The notes beneath the pieces were generated by a model. The model was not told the DNA's origin and ran no database searches. It saw only the letters and a list, made by a program, of their open reading frames with translations. Below, one piece after another: positions 32,740 through 42,081 of a DNA stretch of 64,000 bases. The stretch lies in the NCBI GenBank assembly GCA_002319815.1, contig DCFR01000008.1, positions 642 to 64,641 of the forward strand, in the 5' to 3' direction. The first letter of the stretch is position 1, and each line of letters starts with the position of its first letter. The DNA comes from Megamonas sp. UBA1799. GTDB lineage: Bacteria > Bacillota > Negativicutes > Selenomonadales > Selenomonadaceae. Both the position numbers and the translations under genes were made by a program.

Positions 32740-34023
32740 ATGAATATATTGGTACTTGGCAGCGGCGGACGGGAACATACGCTGGTATGGAAACTTAGTC
32801 AAAGTCCGCTGGCAGATAAAATTTATGCGGTTCCGGGCAATCCGGGGATGGCGGAACTGGCGGTGTGTGTACCGGACGTCGATATCGAGGACAATGATGC
32901 TGTGGTGCGGCTGGCGCAGCAGAAAGCGATTGATCTCGCTGTCGTCGGACCCGAGGTGCCGCTGACAAATGGTGTGGTTGACGCTCTTTTAGCTGCCGGG
33001 ATCAAGGCGTTTGGTCCTTCAAAACTGGCGGCGGAGCTCGAAGGGTCCAAGGCTTTTTCTAAAAATCTTATGAAAAGATACCATATTCCGACGGCGCGCT
33101 ATGAAATCTTCAACGATGCGTCTCGGGCTCGTGTCTATGTGCGCCAGATGGGGGCTCCAATTGTCGTCAAGGCTGACGGACTGGCTGCTGGCAAGGGCGT
33201 CGTTGTGGCCAAAACGGTGAATGAGGCTATCGCTGCGATTGATGAAATCATGCAGGACAAGGCGTTTGGCGCTGCCGGCAGCCGTGTTGTGATCGAGGAA
33301 TTCATGAGCGGTGAAGAAGCTTCTCTGCTGGCGTTTACCGATGGCGAAACCATTGTGCCAATGGTTTCTTCGCAGGATCATAAATGTATTTATGACGGCG
33401 ATCAGGGACCGAATACCGGCGGGATGGGTACGTATGCGCCGGCGCCGGTGCTGACGCCGGCGCTCCGGGCCCGGGTGCAGACAGAAATTCTTGAGCCGGT
33501 GATTGCGGCGATGAAGAAAGAGGGCCGTACATACAAGGGCTGTCTTTATGCCGGTCTCATGATTACCGACAAAGGACCAAAGGTCGTAGAGTTTAATGCG
33601 CGCTTCGGCGATCCGGAGACGCAGGTCGTGCTGCCGCTTTTGCAGGGGGATCTGGTGAAGATCATGCTGGCCTGTATTGACGGCACGCTGGCTGCAATGC
33701 CGATCGGCTGGGATGACGGCGCGGCGGTTTGTGTGGTCATGGCCTCGGGCGGTTATCCCAAGGCATATAAAAAGGGCATGGAGATCAATGGACTGGCGGA
33801 TGCAGCCGCGGCCGGCGCGTTGGTGTTTCATGCCGGAACAGCGCAGCAGAATGGAAAAATTGTTACCAACGGCGGACGGGTGCTCGGCGTGACTGCCAAA
33901 GCCGGCAGTATCCGGGAGGCGGTAAATAAAGCCTACGCAGGGGTGGATAAGATCCATTTCCAGGATGAATATCATCGCCATGATATCGCTCACCGCGCGC
34001 TGGAACGTCTGGAAAAAGAATAA
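32740..34023 (+). CDS. purD: Phosphoribosylamine-glycine ligase
   Basis: A 427-residue ATP-grasp ligase joining glycine to phosphoribosylamine. It starts MNILVLGSGGREHTLVWKLS and contains DLAVVGPEVPLTNGVVDALL, VKADGLAAGKGVVVA (ATP-grasp loop), YDGDQGPNTGGMGTYAPAP and EFNARFGDPETQVVLPLL. It is the last gene of the operon. purC, purS, purQ and purL are not present in this window. Confidence 0.97.
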   Translation: MNILVLGSGGREHTLVWKLSQSPLADKIYAVPGNPGMAELAVCVPDVDIEDNDAVVRLAQQKAIDLAVVGPEVPLTNGVVDALLAAGIKAFGPSKLAAELEGSKAFSKNLMKRYHIPTARYEIFNDASRARVYVRQMGAPIVVKADGLAAGKGVVVAKTVNEAIAAIDEIMQDKAFGAAGSRVVIEEFMSGEEASLLAFTDGETIVPMVSSQDHKCIYDGDQGPNTGGMGTYAPAPVLTPALRARVQTEILEPVIAAMKKEGRTYKGCLYAGLMITDKGPKVVEFNARFGDPETQVVLPLLQGDLVKIMLACIDGTLAAMPIGWDDGAAVCVVMASGGYPKAYKKGMEINGLADAAAAGALVFHAGTAQQNGKIVTNGGRVLGVTAKAGSIREAVNKAYAGVDKIHFQDEYHRHDIAHRALERLEKE

Positions 34024-34038
34024 CCGATTGTGGTAAGG

Positions 34039-34085
34039 ACAGCAGCAGGTTCGCGGAATGGATTTCCGGGACCAGCTGCTGTTTT
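34039..34085 (+). terminator. Terminator of the pur operon
   Basis: An 8-bp outer stem (34039-34046 with 34075-34082) continues through GGT/ACC and CGGAA/TTCCG inner helices and is followed by TTTTG. The T-run is short. Confidence 0.65.
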
Positions 34086-34124
34086 GCATTTCACGGGGGA
34101 AGAAGGGAGATTGTTATTGAATTT

Positions 34125-35273
34125 GTGGTAGAACAGGCGCAGGACATTGTGGAGCAGATTGGTGCGATCGTCCGGCAGAATATTAATATGATGGATGCAC
34201 ATGGCTATATTATTGCCAGCACGGATGCTTCGCGTATTGGCAATTTTCATGAAGGCGCCAAAAAAATTATCGATGAACAACTGGCGGAACTTTATATTAC
34301 TCCGGAAATGGAAACCGGTCAGATGCGGCGGGGAATTAATCTGCCGCTGGAGTATGAGAGCCGGATTATTGGCGTCATTGGCATTACCGGCGCGTATGAT
34401 CAGGTCATCGGCTATGGGCAGGTTGTCAAGAAAATGACGGAGATCCTGATTCGCGAGCGGGAACGAGAAGATGAAAAGCGATTGGATCTGCGCGTCACCA
34501 GCCGTTTCCTGGAGGAATGGGTTCTGGGAAATGGAATTCTCCGGCCGGAACTTTTATCTGAGCGCGGCGCAACGCTCGGCATTGATATTCATTTACCGCG
34601 CCGCGTCATGGTGCTGAGCCTGGATCGGGTCGGCGATTATATTGACACCCTGGAAGGGCAGGAGTTGATCGAGCGGATTGAAAATGCGGTGCTGGAGATT
34701 CTTCAACAGCAACCGAAGGCGCTGGTACTGCGCAATGCGGCTCGGCAGATCCTTTTGCTGCGGGAGCGTTCCGACAGCCGCCTGCTGGAACTGGCACAGG
34801 AACTTTTTGCCATGGTAGATCATGATTTTCGCCTGCAGCTGCGCATCGGCATTGACGGCGTGAGCGATAACATACATGAAGCCTATGTGCAGGCGGATAA
34901 GGCCTGGCGCACCGCATCGGTGCTGAAGCGGAATATCATGATCTACAGCCATCTCGATCTGGAGATGTTTTTGAATGAGATTTCGTCCGGAACAAAATTT
35001 GATTATCTGGAAAAAATCTTTCGGGCGTATGCGCCGGAGGAACGGGCGCAGGTCATGGAGATGCTGGAAGCGTATTTTGCGGCGGAAGGGTCTTTACAGG
35101 GGACGGCGCAGCGGCTGTATCTGCATAAAAACACTCTGCAGTATAAACTGCGCCGTTTGGCTCGCCTGACGGGTTATGATGTGCGGCAGCCAAGGCATGC
35201 GGCTGTATTTTATATGGCGTTGCTATTTTATCAGGAGGGAAAAGATGAATCTGTCTTAAAAAACAAAAAATAA
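34125..35273 (+). CDS. CdaR-type sugar-diacid/glycerate regulator
   Basis: A 382-residue regulator of the CdaR (PucR-like) family. The N-terminal sugar-diacid-recognition domain has NINMMDAHGYIIASTDASRIG. The C-terminal helix-turn-helix is typical of PucR/CdaR (GTAQRLYLHKNTLQYKLRRL). GTG 34125 is the annotated start, but an ATT at 34116, 6 bases after GGGAG, would fit both the ribosome-binding site and the family's N-terminus (IEFVVEQAQDI). It precedes a glycerate-use gene set and is probably its activator, as CdaR is for glycerate/glucarate genes in Escherichia coli. Confidence 0.9.
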   Translation: MVEQAQDIVEQIGAIVRQNINMMDAHGYIIASTDASRIGNFHEGAKKIIDEQLAELYITPEMETGQMRRGINLPLEYESRIIGVIGITGAYDQVIGYGQVVKKMTEILIREREREDEKRLDLRVTSRFLEEWVLGNGILRPELLSERGATLGIDIHLPRRVMVLSLDRVGDYIDTLEGQELIERIENAVLEILQQQPKALVLRNAARQILLLRERSDSRLLELAQELFAMVDHDFRLQLRIGIDGVSDNIHEAYVQADKAWRTASVLKRNIMIYSHLDLEMFLNEISSGTKFDYLEKIFRAYAPEERAQVMEMLEAYFAAEGSLQGTAQRLYLHKNTLQYKLRRLARLTGYDVRQPRHAAVFYMALLFYQEGKDESVLKNKK

Positions 35274-35297
35274 TCATTTATTATGTCTGGCATAACA

Positions 35298-35326
35298 TAG
35301 ACGGTTATAAAAAAGTATTCTATAAT
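35298..35326 (+). promoter_or_regulatory. Probable activator-dependent promoter of the glycerate operon
   Basis: A perfect TATAAT (35321-35326) lies 17 bases after a very poor -35 (TAGACG, 35298-35303). The -35 is part of a GTCT...AGAC inverted repeat (35285-35302), which could be the CdaR site. Confidence 0.45.
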
Positions 35327-35462
35327 GAAAGACAATCCTTAAACAACAAAAAGAAAGGATATATATTGTTGATTTTAATCCAAGGGTAAATCCGGCATGA
35401 GGTCAGAAGGCGTCAAGCCGTCATGTGAACTAAGGCTGCAATGATGGGATGGAGGTGAGAAA

Positions 35463-36284
35463 ATGGTTTCAATAAAAATTCTGGTGGAAGACACTGGTTC
35501 GGAAAACCATTCTTTAGAACTGGAACATGGGCTTTCTCTGTATGTAGAAACGCCGCAGTCGGTTTTTGTCTTTGATCATGGCGCGACCGGTATGGCCTGG
35601 CGCAATGCGCCGCGCCTGCATGCAGCGCTTTCCCGGGTACAGTTTGCGGTCTGCAGTCATGCGCATTATGATCATGCGGGCGGATTTCCGACACTTTTGC
35701 AGCAGGCGAAGCCGCAGGCTCTTTATACCGGCGCGGGTTTCTGGGATGAAAAATATAGCTGGAATCAGGCGGAAAATAAATATACTTATCTGGGAGCCGG
35801 GTTTGGCCAGCGGGAACTGGCTGACTGGGGCATAGAACAGCGCGTTTGTCAGGATGTGCTGGCGCTCGACGACAGCTGTTGGCTCATGGGAAATTTCCCT
35901 CGGATTTATACTTTTGAAACAATACCGGCGCGCTTCGTTTGCGGGACGGACAAGCATATCGATTCTTTCGGAGATGAAATCTGTCTGGTCGTACGCGAAG
36001 GCGAGGGCGTGGCAGTCATTACCGGTTGTTCCCATCCGGGCATTCTGAATATGGTGACGGCAGTTCATGAGCGCCTGCAGCTGCCGGTTTTGAGCGTTAT
36101 GGGAGGCACCCATCTTATGGAAGCCGATACCGCCCGTATTGATCAGACGCTGCTTCGCCTACGGGCGATGGGCGTTCGCCGTCTGGGGCTTTGTCATTGT
36201 TCCGGCACGCTGGTGCGGGAGCGGCTGCAGCAGGATGAAATCGCGGGTTGTCTTTTATCCACGGGAGATGTGGTGGAATTTTAG
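35463..36284 (+). CDS. MBL-fold metallo-hydrolase
   Basis: A 273-residue metallo-beta-lactamase-fold protein. The zinc-binding HxHxDH motif is present (HAHYDH at residues 66-71, within SHAHYDHAGG), with later GCSHPGI and GLCHCSG segments supplying further His ligands. By eye it resembles the group annotated as 7,8-dihydropterin-6-yl-methyl-aminobenzene phosphate synthase-like hydrolases, whose substrates are mostly unknown. It opens an operon with a GntP permease and glycerate kinase, so it may hydrolyse an ester, lactone or phosphate linked to glycerate (inference). GGAGGTG precedes ATG 35463. Confidence 0.88.
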   Translation: MVSIKILVEDTGSENHSLELEHGLSLYVETPQSVFVFDHGATGMAWRNAPRLHAALSRVQFAVCSHAHYDHAGGFPTLLQQAKPQALYTGAGFWDEKYSWNQAENKYTYLGAGFGQRELADWGIEQRVCQDVLALDDSCWLMGNFPRIYTFETIPARFVCGTDKHIDSFGDEICLVVREGEGVAVITGCSHPGILNMVTAVHERLQLPVLSVMGGTHLMEADTARIDQTLLRLRAMGVRRLGLCHCSGTLVRERLQQDEIAGCLLSTGDVVEF

Positions 36285-36316
36285 TTTACCGGCTCATTAG
36301 CAGAGGAGGATTTGTT

Positions 36317-37657
36317 ATGTCAGGTTTATTTATGGCGACGGTGATTTTTGTCGCCGTGGTTGCAATGATTATCGCAATTAGTAAGTTTAAGCAGCATCCG
36401 TTTCTGGTCATGGTGCTGGTTTCCATTTTTGTCGGTTTGGTATGCGGCATGCCGGCTAATCAGGTCATTAAGATTGTTAAGGATGGCTTTGGCAGTATAT
36501 TGTCCAGCATTGGTATTGTCATCGTCGCCGGTACGATTATCGGCACGATTTTGGAAAAAACCGGCGCGGCGCTGGTCATGGCGAACACGATTCTCGGCGT
36601 CGTCGGCAAGGCTCGGTCGGTGCTGACGGTGAGCATTACCGGTTATATTACGGGCATTCCGGTTTTTTGTGACTCGGGCTTTGTTATTCTTTCGCCGATT
36701 GCCCGCGCGCTGGCAGACCGTTCCAATACGTCGCTGGCCGTTATGGCCACGGCGCTGAGTTCCGGCCTTTATGCGACGCATTGTCTGGTGCCGCCGACGC
36801 CGGGACCGATTGCGATGGCCGGGACGCTCAATGCAGATCTTGGCATGGTTATTTGCGTCGGGCTGGTTGTGTCTATTCCGGCGACGCTGGCCGGTTTCAT
36901 TTATGCGAAGAAAGTAGCGGTCAAATATGATATTCCAGCCAATCCGGAATTTACGGTGGAAGAGCTCATGGAAAAATACGGCAAACTGCCCGGCGTCGTG
37001 CATAGTTTTGCTCCTATTTTATTGCCAATCCTGCTCATTGCCGTGAAGTCGCTGGCTGATTTTCCTTCCGCGCCGTTGGGCGCCGGCATGGTCAAGAGCT
37101 TTGCTTCGTTTATTGGCGACCCAGTCATTGCGCTTATTCTGGGAATTTTTTTGGCCATGACGCTGATTCCGGTTTCGGAGAAGAAAAACACTTTTGATTG
37201 GATGAGTGAAGGCGTAAAAAATTCGGCTTCCATTCTGGTCATTACCGGCGCCGGCGGTTCCTTCGGCGCGATTTTAAAGACGCTGCCGTTGGCAGAAGCG
37301 CTGAGTTCCGTATTGCTGTCGTTAAGCGTCGGCGTATTCTTGCCCTTTATTATTGCCGCAATTCTGAAGACAGCGATGGGAGCATCTACGGTGGCAATGA
37401 TCGTGACGTCGGCCATGGTCGCACCGATGATGCCGTCGCTGGGCTTTGAGTCGGAAATCGGCAAAGCGCTGGTCATTATGGCGATTGGCGCCGGCTCGAT
37501 GGTGGTGTCGCACGCGAATGATTCGTATTTCTGGGTGGTTTCGCAGTTTTCCGATATGCCGACGAATATCGCTTATAAATGCCAGACAGGCGTTACTTTT
37601 GTGGAAGGCGTGACGACGGTTATCGTGGTATATATTCTGTCGCTGATCTTCTGCTGA
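36317..37657 (+). CDS. GntP-family permease (probable glycerate or gluconate importer)
   Basis: A 446-residue membrane protein of the GntP (gluconate:H+ symporter) family with about 12 to 14 hydrophobic segments. Characteristic stretches are VSITGYITGIPVFCDSGFVI, ATHCLVPPTPGPIAMAGTLN, GASTVAMIVTSAM and SHANDSYFWVVSQFS. ATG 36317 follows AGAGGAGGATTTGTT. An in-frame start at 36248 inside the previous gene is unlikely. Adjacent glycerate kinase suggests glycerate as the substrate. Confidence 0.93.
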   Translation: MSGLFMATVIFVAVVAMIIAISKFKQHPFLVMVLVSIFVGLVCGMPANQVIKIVKDGFGSILSSIGIVIVAGTIIGTILEKTGAALVMANTILGVVGKARSVLTVSITGYITGIPVFCDSGFVILSPIARALADRSNTSLAVMATALSSGLYATHCLVPPTPGPIAMAGTLNADLGMVICVGLVVSIPATLAGFIYAKKVAVKYDIPANPEFTVEELMEKYGKLPGVVHSFAPILLPILLIAVKSLADFPSAPLGAGMVKSFASFIGDPVIALILGIFLAMTLIPVSEKKNTFDWMSEGVKNSASILVITGAGGSFGAILKTLPLAEALSSVLLSLSVGVFLPFIIAAILKTAMGASTVAMIVTSAMVAPMMPSLGFESEIGKALVIMAIGAGSMVVSHANDSYFWVVSQFSDMPTNIAYKCQTGVTFVEGVTTVIVVYILSLIFC

Positions 37658-37749
37658 GGCTGCGTCAAAGAACAAGGGCAGAAAGCCATCTGGCTGGGGG
37701 CGTAAAAAATCGTGGCCGAAGGAAGATGCAAGGGAGCTGGTGACAAGGA

Positions 37750-38877
37750 ATGAAGAAAGTGCTGATTGTTCCGGATTCATTTAAAGGGACGCTGAGCTCA
37801 CGAGAAGTTTGTGACATCATGGAAACTGCGGTTCGCCGCCGTTATTCGGAGGCTGCCATAGTCAAAGTGCCGGTTGCTGACGGCGGGGAAGGAACCGTGG
37901 AAGCTTTTTTGGCTGCTGTGGGCGGCGAACGGGTTGAGGTATCGGTCCAGGGGCCGTTTTTTACTGAGGTTCCATCTTTTTATGGGCGGCTGCCGGATGG
38001 GACGGCGGTCATTGAGATGGCGGCAGCGGCCGGGCTGCCGCTGGCCAGTAATCATCTGGATGTTGGCGCTGCGACTACGTTCGGGGTCGGTCAGCTGATG
38101 CGGCATGCTTTGGAGCACGGGGCTACAAAGTTAATTCTGGGACTGGGCGGCAGTGCGACCAACGATGGCGGATGCGGCGCGGCCGCGGCGTTGGGAGCGG
38201 TGTTTCGCGATGCGCAGGGACAAGCCTTTGTGCCGACCGGGACCACGCTGCGGCAGATTGCGGCGGTGGACGTTGCCAACATGCTGCCGGAGTTGAAGCG
38301 GGTGACCTGTGTAACCATGTGCGATATTGATAATCCGCTGTTGGGCGCGCAAGGCGCGGCAGCGGTATTTGCTCCACAAAAGGGCGCTGACGCCGCCATG
38401 GTCAAGGTGCTGGAGGACGGCCTGGTGCATTTGGCCGCGCTGCTGCAGCGGGATCTCGGGGTATCCGTAGCGGCGCTGCCGGGCGCAGGTGCAGCCGGCG
38501 GCATGGGAGCCGGCTGCGTGGCTTTTTTTGGCAGCATGCTGCAAAAAGGAATTGATGCTGTCTTGGATGCTGTTCATTTTGACCAACTGCTGCAGGACAG
38601 TGATCTGGTTTTCACCGGAGAAGGAAAATTCGATCAGCAGTCTTTGATGGGCAAGGTTGTTATCGGAGTAGCTCGCCGGGCTCAGCGGGCGAAGGTACCG
38701 GTGATCTGTGTTGCCGGAGCCATTGGCCGCGGACTTGAGGCAGCTTATGCTGAAGGCGTGACAGCCGCTTTCAGTATCAATCGGGAGCCGCTGGCTTATG
38801 CAGAGGCAATCGGGCACAGCCGGGAGAATCTTGCTTTCATGATGGATAACATCCTGCGCTTATGGGCAGGCAAATAA
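37750..38877 (+). CDS. Glycerate kinase (glycerate 2-kinase, GarK/GlxK family)
   Basis: A 375-residue glycerate kinase that phosphorylates D-glycerate to 2-phosphoglycerate, feeding glycolysis. It begins MKKVLIVPDSFKGTLSSREV, and shows VPVADGGEGTVEAFLA, LGLGGSATNDGGCGAAAALG, LPGAGAAGGMGAG and the FTGEGKFDQQSLMGKV motif. It is the last gene of the CdaR-linked operon and is followed by a terminator. Confidence 0.95.
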   Translation: MKKVLIVPDSFKGTLSSREVCDIMETAVRRRYSEAAIVKVPVADGGEGTVEAFLAAVGGERVEVSVQGPFFTEVPSFYGRLPDGTAVIEMAAAAGLPLASNHLDVGAATTFGVGQLMRHALEHGATKLILGLGGSATNDGGCGAAAALGAVFRDAQGQAFVPTGTTLRQIAAVDVANMLPELKRVTCVTMCDIDNPLLGAQGAAAVFAPQKGADAAMVKVLEDGLVHLAALLQRDLGVSVAALPGAGAAGGMGAGCVAFFGSMLQKGIDAVLDAVHFDQLLQDSDLVFTGEGKFDQQSLMGKVVIGVARRAQRAKVPVICVAGAIGRGLEAAYAEGVTAAFSINREPLAYAEAIGHSRENLAFMMDNILRLWAGK

Positions 38878-38892
38878 GGCATATATTTCAGA

Positions 38893-38941
38893 CTGCCGTT
38901 TTTGACCGGGAGAAAATCCGGCCGGAGCGGCAGCCTTTTTT
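38893..38941 (+). terminator. Terminator of the glycerate operon
   Basis: CTGCCG (38893-38898) pairs with CGGCAG (38928-38933), with a GGCC-rich inner hairpin, followed by CCTTTTTTATT. Confidence 0.75.
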
Positions 38942-38942
38942 A

Positions 38943-38973
38943 TTGATAAAAAAAGGATATCTTATGTTATAAT
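38943..38973 (+). promoter_or_regulatory. Promoter of the M16 peptidase gene
   Basis: TTGATA (38943-38948) and a perfect TATAAT (38968-38973). The spacing of 19 bases is longer than ideal. Confidence 0.5.
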
Positions 38974-39056
38974 ATAAAGTAACTGTTATGGAAATGCGGG
39001 TTCTGCCCATCGGGATGATGAACCGGTATTTTCCTGTATAAAGGAGACAAAACTGG

Positions 39057-41975
39057 ATGAAGGTAAATGAGACAGTACATGGGTTTAAACTTTTAAAGAC
39101 GCAGCGGGTGGCAGAGGTAGATTCATCTGCTTATGAATTTGTTCATGAGAAGAGCGGCGCCCGGCTTTTCTTTTTACAGAATAAGGATGACAATAAGGTG
39201 TTTTCCGTAACGTTCCGTACGCCGCCAACGGATGATACTGGCGTGCCGCATATTGTCGAGCATTCAACGCTCTGCGGTTCCCGTAAATTCCCGCTGAAAG
39301 AGCCGTTTGTCGAGCTGGTGAAGGGATCTCTGAATACGTTTTTGAATGCGATGACTTTTCCGGATAAGACGATGTACCCGGTGGCGAGCCGCAATGATAA
39401 AGATTTTCAAAATCTTATGGATGTGTATCTTGACGCGGTGTTTTATCCGGCGATGTACAATACGCCGGAAGTGCTGATGCAGGAAGGCTGGCACTATGAA
39501 ATTGAAAAGCCGGAGGATGAACTGCGCTACAGCGGGGTGGTTTATAATGAAATGAAAGGCGCGCTGTCTTCGCCGGAGGATCTTTTGGAGACCCGGACGC
39601 TGCAGACCTTGTATCCGGATACCACGTATCATGCTGAGTCGGGGGGCAATCCGGAGAAGATTCCTGATTTGACGCAGGAGATGTTTATTGGCTTTCATAA
39701 AAAGTATTACCATCCGGCCAACAGTTATTTGTTCCTTTACGGCGATATGGATATTGAGGCGAAGCTTAAATTTCTCGATGAGGAATATTTGTCCCATTTC
39801 ACCCGGATTCCCGTGGAATCCGTTATCCGGAAACAGCCGTTGTTTCCGGCAATGCAGCGCGTAGCAGCGGAGTATCCGGTCGGCGCCGGCGAGAGTACCG
39901 GGGAAAAGACGTTTCTGGCGCTGAATATGATCGCCTGTGAAGCGGAGGATCGTGAAACGGTGCTCGGACTTATGATCCTGGAGCATGCGCTGCTGAAAAC
40001 CGAAGCGGCGCCACTGCGGCAGGCATTGCTGGATGCCAAAATCGGCCGGGATATCGCGTCGTCGTTTGAACCGTCGGTGCGGCAGCCGTATTTGTCGATT
40101 GTGGCGCAAAATTCCGAACCGGAGCGGGCGGAAAAGTTCTACGATGTGATCCGTACGGCTTTAACAAAGCTGGTCAGTGAGGGCATCGACCGCACGCTGC
40201 TGCAGGCTTCCATCAATTTGTTTGAATTTCGTTTCCGGGAGGCGGATTTCAACCAGTTCCCTAAAGGCTTGATTTATAATATCAATATTATGAACAGTTG
40301 GCTGTATGATGCCGATCCGGCGATGTATCTTTATTATGAAGAGGCTTTTCAGACGTTTAAGAATGGCCTGAATCAGGGCTATTTTGAAAAATTGGCAGAG
40401 CGCTGCATTTTAAAAAACCCGCATCAGGTGCTGCTGGCGCTCCGGCCCAGTACGACGATGGCGGCGGAGCGCGAAGCGGCGACGGCGGCCAAACTGGCGG
40501 CAAAAAAAGCCGCGATGACGCCGGAAGAGATCAGCCGCATCATTGCGCTGACGGCGAAGCTCAAGGAACGGCAGCAAACTGAGGATACGCCGGAGGCTCT
40601 GGCCAAAATACCTTTGCTGCAGCTGACGGATATCAAGAAAGAAATGGATCCGCTGATTTGTGAAGAACGCGATTTGTGCGGGGCCAAAATTTTGTATAGT
40701 GATATTGTGACACAGGGGATTGCGTACTTGTCTTTATTCTTTGATGCGGCGGCGGTACCGCAGGAAAAACTCCCCTATGCCTATCTTTTGACGGAGCTCA
40801 TAGGAGCCGTTGATACGGCGAAACATTCTTATGCGGAGTTGGCCAATCTCATTAATTTGCATACAGGCGGCATTTCATATGATTTGCAGGCTTTTTCCCG
40901 GAAGGATGAGCCGGATGCCTGTTTGCCAAAATTCCGTATCCGGGCCAAGGCGCTGACAGAGAAGCTGCCGGAGCTTACCAAACTTTTGATGGAGATTCTG
41001 ACGACGAGTTCTTTTGCTGACCGGAAGCGGGTGGGAGAACTCATCGCCCAGACGCGGTCGTCTTTGGAACTGAATCTTTTGCGTTCGTCCAATCAGGTGA
41101 TGGCTTCCCGGCTGAATTCCTATTTATCGCCGGCCGGTTGTTACAATGAAGCCGGTTCCTTGGAATTTTATTGGTTTGTTAAGGAACTGAGCGAACATTT
41201 CGATGAACGGTATGAAGAGTTGCAAGCCACGCTGACCGGACTGCTGCCGGTGGTATTCCATCAGCAGGGGCTTTTGATCGGCCTCACGTCGGCCGCGGCC
41301 GATTACGATGCTTTTGCCCGCAGCGGCGAGACGCTGGTGAAGGCGCTGCCGGATCGCCTTTATACGCCGGCTGCATATCATTGGCCATTGCAGGCGGCCA
41401 ATGAGGGGTTGGTTTCTTCCAGCCGGGTTCAATATGTAGGCAAAGGCGCAAATTTCCTGCGGCTGGGGCATTCCTTTACCGGAACGATGCGCGTGGTCGA
41501 GACGCTGATGCGCTATGATTACCTTTGGACGCGCATCCGGGTGCAGGGAGGCGCTTATGGGGCTTCAGCGCAGTTTGACCGCAATGGGTCGATGCTGTTT
41601 ACTTCCTATCGCGATCCGAACCTCCGGGAAACACTCGCCGTATTTGATGAAACCGCGGATTATCTGCGTCATTTCGATGCATCAGAACGTGAAATGACGA
41701 AGTATATCATCGGCACGATGAGCGGCATTGATATGCCGCTGACGCCGCAGATGAAGGGCAACGTTGCGGCTGTTTGTTGGCTGCGCGGCATTACGCAGGC
41801 GGACCGCCAGCAGCTGCGGGATGAAGTGCTGGCGACGCGGCAGCAGGATATCCGGGGCATGGCGGATCTGGTGGCGGACTGCATGGCGCAGAATACGTTT
41901 TGCGTTTTTGGCAATGAGGTGAAGCTGCAGGAGAATGCGGCTTTGTTCGGGAAGCTGACGAAAATTATGGACTGA
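39057..41975 (+). CDS. Zinc-dependent M16C peptidase (presequence-protease type)
   Basis: A 972-residue insulinase-family protease of the M16C group, whose members form a closed chamber and degrade unfolded peptides. The inverted zinc motif HIVEH is at residues 65-69 within GVPHIVEHSTLCGSRKFPL, followed by GSLNTFLNAMTFPDKTMYPV. The second Glu ligand lies further down in YNEMKGALSSPEDLLE. The length and single-chain two-half layout match the family. No signal peptide is seen, so it is probably cytosolic. It is monocistronic with its own promoter. Confidence 0.95.
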   Translation: MKVNETVHGFKLLKTQRVAEVDSSAYEFVHEKSGARLFFLQNKDDNKVFSVTFRTPPTDDTGVPHIVEHSTLCGSRKFPLKEPFVELVKGSLNTFLNAMTFPDKTMYPVASRNDKDFQNLMDVYLDAVFYPAMYNTPEVLMQEGWHYEIEKPEDELRYSGVVYNEMKGALSSPEDLLETRTLQTLYPDTTYHAESGGNPEKIPDLTQEMFIGFHKKYYHPANSYLFLYGDMDIEAKLKFLDEEYLSHFTRIPVESVIRKQPLFPAMQRVAAEYPVGAGESTGEKTFLALNMIACEAEDRETVLGLMILEHALLKTEAAPLRQALLDAKIGRDIASSFEPSVRQPYLSIVAQNSEPERAEKFYDVIRTALTKLVSEGIDRTLLQASINLFEFRFREADFNQFPKGLIYNINIMNSWLYDADPAMYLYYEEAFQTFKNGLNQGYFEKLAERCILKNPHQVLLALRPSTTMAAEREAATAAKLAAKKAAMTPEEISRIIALTAKLKERQQTEDTPEALAKIPLLQLTDIKKEMDPLICEERDLCGAKILYSDIVTQGIAYLSLFFDAAAVPQEKLPYAYLLTELIGAVDTAKHSYAELANLINLHTGGISYDLQAFSRKDEPDACLPKFRIRAKALTEKLPELTKLLMEILTTSSFADRKRVGELIAQTRSSLELNLLRSSNQVMASRLNSYLSPAGCYNEAGSLEFYWFVKELSEHFDERYEELQATLTGLLPVVFHQQGLLIGLTSAAADYDAFARSGETLVKALPDRLYTPAAYHWPLQAANEGLVSSSRVQYVGKGANFLRLGHSFTGTMRVVETLMRYDYLWTRIRVQGGAYGASAQFDRNGSMLFTSYRDPNLRETLAVFDETADYLRHFDASEREMTKYIIGTMSGIDMPLTPQMKGNVAAVCWLRGITQADRQQLRDEVLATRQQDIRGMADLVADCMAQNTFCVFGNEVKLQENAALFGKLTKIMD

Positions 41976-42081
41976 GACCGGCAGGCCGGGCATTATTTTG
42001 GAAAAGGCCGCCGGGTGAATTGACTTTCCCGGCGGTGCATGTAATAATTTAACTAACGCAGTATTTTAAGGAGGATTTTGC

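Noticed and set aside
41976..42081. Lysine riboswitch before dapA
   Set aside because: The spacer is 106 bases, too short for the lysine aptamer, and shows only one GC-rich hairpin.
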